DNA of 7,408 nucleotides. Source: a bacterium. GTDB lineage: Bacteria; SZUA-79; Acidulodesulfobacterales; Acidulodesulfobacteraceae. The position numbers were made by a program, and so were the translations under genes. Under the pieces are notes generated by a model, which was not told where the DNA came from, did no database searches, and saw nothing but the letters and a program-made list of their open reading frames with translations. The stretch spans positions 1 to 7,408 of the forward strand of contig JAJZYC010000072.1 in NCBI GenBank assembly GCA_021806125.1, read 5' to 3'. This document shows, piece by piece, positions 5,126-7,408 of this stretch. Within the stretch, counting starts at the first letter, position 1. Each line of letters starts with the position of its first letter.

Positions 5126-6895
5126 TCAGAAACTTTCGAAATCTTCGTCCGATCTATTGTTAAGGTCGATATCTATACCCTTTTCTTCGTTTTTATCGGA
5201 CTGAAGTTTTTTCGGCAATATCTGCGTTTTGCTTTCTATCTGCGTTTTGACTTTTTTGCCAATGCTTTTAGGGGCGCTGTTTATTCCGTGTAAATGCTCT
5301 ATTTTTGCAAGATGCTTTATCGGCATATAATGCCTGTCGGCGCTATATTCGCTGCCGCTAATCTTAAAAAACTGGATGCTTTGGTTAAGCGTTTGCGCCT
5401 GGCTGGAAAGTTCTTCGGCAGTGGATGCCATTTCTTCCGAAGCGCTCGCGGTCTGCTGAACGACTTGGTCTAACTGCTGGACGGCCTGGTTTATCTGGTC
5501 TACGCCGGTCTTCTGTTCATTGCTTGCCGCCGTAATCTCCTGGACCAGTTCGGAATTTTTCCGGATGCCGGGTATCGCCGTTTCGAGAAGGCTACCCGCG
5601 CTTTCGGCTGTATCTACCGACGATTTAGAAAGGCTGCTAATCTCGTTCGCGGCTTCCTTGCTTCTCTCTGCGAGTTTCCTTACTTCGCTTGCGACGACGG
5701 CAAACCCCTTGCCGTGTTCTCCCGCTCTTGCCGCCTCTATTGCGGCGTTTAAGGCAAGCAGATTGGTCTGTCTCGCTATTTCTTCTATCACGGAAATCTT
5801 GTCCGCGATATCCTTCATGGCTTTTACGGTATTGGATACCGCCTCGCTCGCTTTTACGGCATCTTCGGCGGCTTTGGTCGCTATTTTTTCCGTCTGAAGC
5901 GCGTTATCCGCATTTTGGCTGATAGTGGATGTCATTTCTTCCATGGAGGAGGATACTTCTTCCAGCGAAGACGCCTGCTCGGTCGCGCCCTGCGACAACT
6001 CCTGCGCCGCCGAGCTTAACTGTTCGGAACCGGAAGAAACGTTGTCCGAAGAAGTTTTTATGTCCATAACGATGCTTCTTAACTTTGAAATCATATCTTT
6101 AAGCGCATTCGCAAGCTGGCCGAATTCGTCTTTTTGCTCAATGTCTATCGTTGTGTCCAGATTTCCTTGCGATAGGTCTTGGGCAAGTTTCACGCTCATT
6201 ACAAGCGGTTTCTTAATAATACCGGTCAGTATTAAAGTTATTGCGATGCCGATTATTACGGCGGCTATCATTCCTATTAGCATTATCAAAGACGAACGCC
6301 TGAGCGTAGAATCGGTAAGGCGGGTATGATGCGCCGTTAAAGCGATTGCCTCCTCGGAATCTTTTGCAATAAGGTTGTCCACTAAGACGTATTTTTTATC
6401 CATCACTTTTACCGCATTCTGCAATTTTGCTTTTTGCGCGGCTCTGACAGCTTTCGAAACGCCGCTGTTGCTATTAAATAAGGTCCTAAGAGCGGAAGTC
6501 TTACCCGCATATTTCATGTAACCGGCTATAGCGCTCTGCGTTTCGGAAACGGTTTTTTTAAGAGCGGCTATATTATATTTATCCGCTAAAGCCCCCTCCT
6601 GCTTTAAATAAGATTTGGCTTTTTCCATGTATTTTGCTCCGGTTTTCAAATCCTCAGGATTACTGAAGGTATTGTACGACCTCAAATATGCGTTTCCTGT
6701 TAAAAAATTTCTTTCTACGCCGTTTGCGATATGTATTCTAGGCACTTGAATATTATATAAGTTCTGCGCCAATGTTCTGACGTTATTCATATCCATAAGC
6801 GACATTACTATTACCGCCGCTAAAATTATTATTACGGCGCCGAACGCCAGCCCCAGCTTTGTCCCGACCTTTAGATTATTGAGCATTTTAAACAT
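5126..6895 (-). CDS. Mcp1: transmembrane methyl-accepting chemotaxis protein
   Basis: This is a classical chemoreceptor of 589 residues. Helix TM1 (about 13-34) and helix TM2 (about 202-227) flank a helical periplasmic sensor of about 165 residues, resembling a four-helix bundle; the ligand cannot be told. A HAMP domain (about 224-276) links to the signalling domain (about 283-510). The hairpin tip is at about 372-412 (RQTNLLALNAAIEAARAGEH, then GFAVVASEVRKLAERS). Gln/Glu pairs in Ala/Ser-rich helix (for example 318-320, 480-481, 487-488) are candidate sites for CheR, CheB and CheD. A basic, flexible tail (about 516-580) ends in DFESF, a CheR-docking pentapeptide like enteric NWETF with Phe for Trp. 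GGGGAGG lies 5 bases before the ATG. It is the first clear gene of the cluster. Confidence 0.96.
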   Translation of the reverse strand: MFKMLNNLKVGTKLGLAFGAVIIILAAVIVMSLMDMNNVRTLAQNLYNIQVPRIHIANGVERNFLTGNAYLRSYNTFSNPEDLKTGAKYMEKAKSYLKQEGALADKYNIAALKKTVSETQSAIAGYMKYAGKTSALRTLFNSNSGVSKAVRAAQKAKLQNAVKVMDKKYVLVDNLIAKDSEEAIALTAHHTRLTDSTLRRSSLIMLIGMIAAVIIGIAITLILTGIIKKPLVMSVKLAQDLSQGNLDTTIDIEQKDEFGQLANALKDMISKLRSIVMDIKTSSDNVSSGSEQLSSAAQELSQGATEQASSLEEVSSSMEEMTSTISQNADNALQTEKIATKAAEDAVKASEAVSNTVKAMKDIADKISVIEEIARQTNLLALNAAIEAARAGEHGKGFAVVASEVRKLAERSKEAANEISSLSKSSVDTAESAGSLLETAIPGIRKNSELVQEITAASNEQKTGVDQINQAVQQLDQVVQQTASASEEMASTAEELSSQAQTLNQSIQFFKISGSEYSADRHYMPIKHLAKIEHLHGINSAPKSIGKKVKTQIESKTQILPKKLQSDKNEEKGIDIDLNNRSDEDFESF

Positions 6896-7166
6896 TGCAG
6901 CCTCCCCTCGCTATTAATTTATCTTTTTTATTTTTTGTTTCCTTTGCTTTATATATATAACCGGTATGAAGCGATAAATTTATAAAAGAGGTATATAGCA
7001 TAGTGCGATATTTATCGTGGTATAAATCACGCGGTTTGGCTGCCCGGCATTCATGCAATTTATTATAAATTCGGATTATATTTGCGGCAATAACGGTTAA
7101 AGCTATTCCGGCTGAATACGAACTCAAGGAGATTTCTTGCGCAACACGGTTGCTTATCTTGCGCAT
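6888..7166 (-). CDS. Doubtful small ORF upstream of mcp1
   Basis: An open frame of 92 codons ends 8 bases inside mcp1. I do not recognise the protein. Residues about 16-32 (YSAGIALTVIAANIIRI) are hydrophobic enough for one membrane helix; the rest is basic and tyrosine-rich. No ribosome binding site precedes the ATG. Its last 20 or so codons run through the A-rich leader and the ribosome binding site of mcp1, and the region also contains several small palindromes, which is more typical of a promoter/leader region than of a gene. It is probably not translated. Confidence 0.2.
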   Translation of the reverse strand: MRKISNRVAQEISLSSYSAGIALTVIAANIIRIYNKLHECRAAKPRDLYHDKYRTMLYTSFINLSLHTGYIYKAKETKNKKDKLIARGGCNV

Positions 7167-7191
7167 ATTAGTACAATGTCTGTCAATACGG

Positions 7192-7209
7192 TTTTTTTTC
7201 GGGGGGGGG
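7192..7209. repeat. T8-C-G9 homopolymer pair
   Basis: Eight T, one C and nine G lie in the mcp1 upstream region. On the minus strand this gives an A8 tract just before TTGACA. The G9 run is long enough to vary in length between cells. Confidence 0.7.
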
Positions 7210-7252
7210 TGGTAGCTTACTCTTTATTTTTAGATTCATAATTTTCATAAAT

Positions 7253-7276
7253 TAAATTGCAATTTATTGCAATTTA
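7253..7276. repeat. Operator-like palindrome with tandem TTGCAATTTA
   Basis: TAAATTGCAATTTA (7253-7266) is a perfect 14-base palindrome. Its right half is repeated in tandem: TTGCAATTTA occurs at 7257-7266 and 7267-7276, a 10-base period of about one helical turn. This spacing is typical of sites for regulators that bind side by side, but no regulator is identified. Confidence 0.4.
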
Positions 7277-7320
7277 CAGATTTAAGATAATAAAGATTAA
7301 ATATATTCTAAATAAATTCT

Positions 7321-7339
7321 ATACTTTATATTAAAGTAT
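7321..7339. repeat. Perfect 8-base hairpin ATACTTTA-TAT-TAAAGTAT
   Basis: Two perfect 8-base arms with a three-base loop lie just left of the C19 run. It is AT-rich and has no T run after it on the plus strand, so a binding site is more likely than a terminator. Confidence 0.35.
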
Positions 7340-7346
7340 CATACAA

Positions 7347-7365
7347 CCCCCCCCCCCCCCCCCCC
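7347..7365. repeat. C19 homopolymer run
   Basis: Nineteen consecutive C lie near the right edge, in non-coding DNA. A run of this length is rare in AT-rich bacterial DNA. It may be a hypermutable tract or partly a sequencing/assembly product; the true length may differ from the one shown. Confidence 0.75.
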
Positions 7366-7408
7366 TCCAGCAGAATTTTTTATGTAAAAAAAAGATAAAA
7401 AATTTAAA

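Larger units (their letters stand above)
6896..7408. other. Upstream region of the che operon, no convincing gene
   Basis: This AT-rich stretch holds only the doubtful 92-codon frame. It contains the strong mcp1 ribosome binding site (6901-6907), short palindromes at 7006-7017 (CGATA-TT-TATCG) and 7016-7031 (CGTG-N8-CACG), a repeated TCTTGCGCA (7135-7143 and 7157-7165), a minus-strand TTGACA (7181-7186) without a good -10 partner at normal spacing, and several homopolymer runs. A minus-strand TATATATA (about 6951-6959) could serve as a -10 for mcp1, but no clear -35 is seen. The operon promoter probably lies here, but I cannot place it. No tRNA or other RNA gene was recognised. Confidence 0.5.

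Noticed and set aside
5520..6329. Plus-strand open frames of 77 to 134 codons opposite mcp1
   Set aside because: They are antisense to the conserved receptor signalling domain; their Ser/Ala/Leu-rich composition is the complement of the receptor helices.
7158..7186. Sigma-70 promoter from the minus-strand TTGACA
   Set aside because: No acceptable -10 hexamer occurs at 16-18 bases spacing, so I list the TTGACA only as a note.
7374..7404. AT-only inverted repeat (AATTTTTTAT and ATAAAAAATT) near the right edge
   Set aside because: The arms are homopolymer-like, so the match is expected by chance in such AT-rich DNA and the stem would be weak.

Overview
The window is one chemotaxis (che) locus read entirely on the minus strand. 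In transcription order (right to left) it holds: a transmembrane chemoreceptor (mcp1), cheW, cheR, cheB, cheD, a 201-base gap filled by a nested inverted-repeat element, an unusual short chemoreceptor-like gene (mcp2), and cheY. Gaps between the genes from mcp1 to cheD are 14 to 74 bases, and mcp2 to cheY is 44 bases, so these read as one operon or two adjacent ones (mcp1-cheW-cheR-cheB-cheD and mcp2-cheY). The host is a motile bacterium with low to moderate GC content and Gram-negative-like che genes. The repeat with a CGCGAAAGCG core and the DUF-free CheD/CheR/CheB set suggest a Desulfobacterota (Deltaproteobacteria)-like or Nitrospirota-like genome, but this is a guess from style; nothing here fixes the taxon.

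How the genes work together: Mcp1 senses a ligand in the periplasm and signals through CheW to a CheA kinase that is not encoded here. CheR methylates the receptor, probably after docking on the C-terminal DFESF pentapeptide. CheB demethylates and deamidates it under phosphorylation control, and CheD deamidates receptor glutamines. CheY carries the output to the motor. No cheA, cheC, cheX or cheZ gene is present.

The most interesting item is mcp2. It has two membrane helices, almost no periplasmic part, no visible HAMP domain and a standard receptor hairpin tip. Beyond the hairpin it carries FQDIARQ (residues 350-356), which matches the CheZ phosphatase signature FQDxxxQ, and it ends in an acidic/aromatic tail after a polar linker. 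It lies directly before cheY, whose sequence keeps the residues that CheZ uses. I propose a receptor-phosphatase hybrid that fills the missing CheY-P phosphatase role.

Non-coding parts: the cheD-mcp2 gap (1825-2025) holds a MITE-like nested palindrome of about 160 bases. The mcp1-cheW gap has a perfect 14-base palindrome abutting the cheW ribosome binding site. The 513 bases right of mcp1 (6896-7408) hold one doubtful small ORF, operator-like repeats and long homopolymer runs (G9, C19). The left edge (1-97) holds a C11-T9 run and a weak hairpin.
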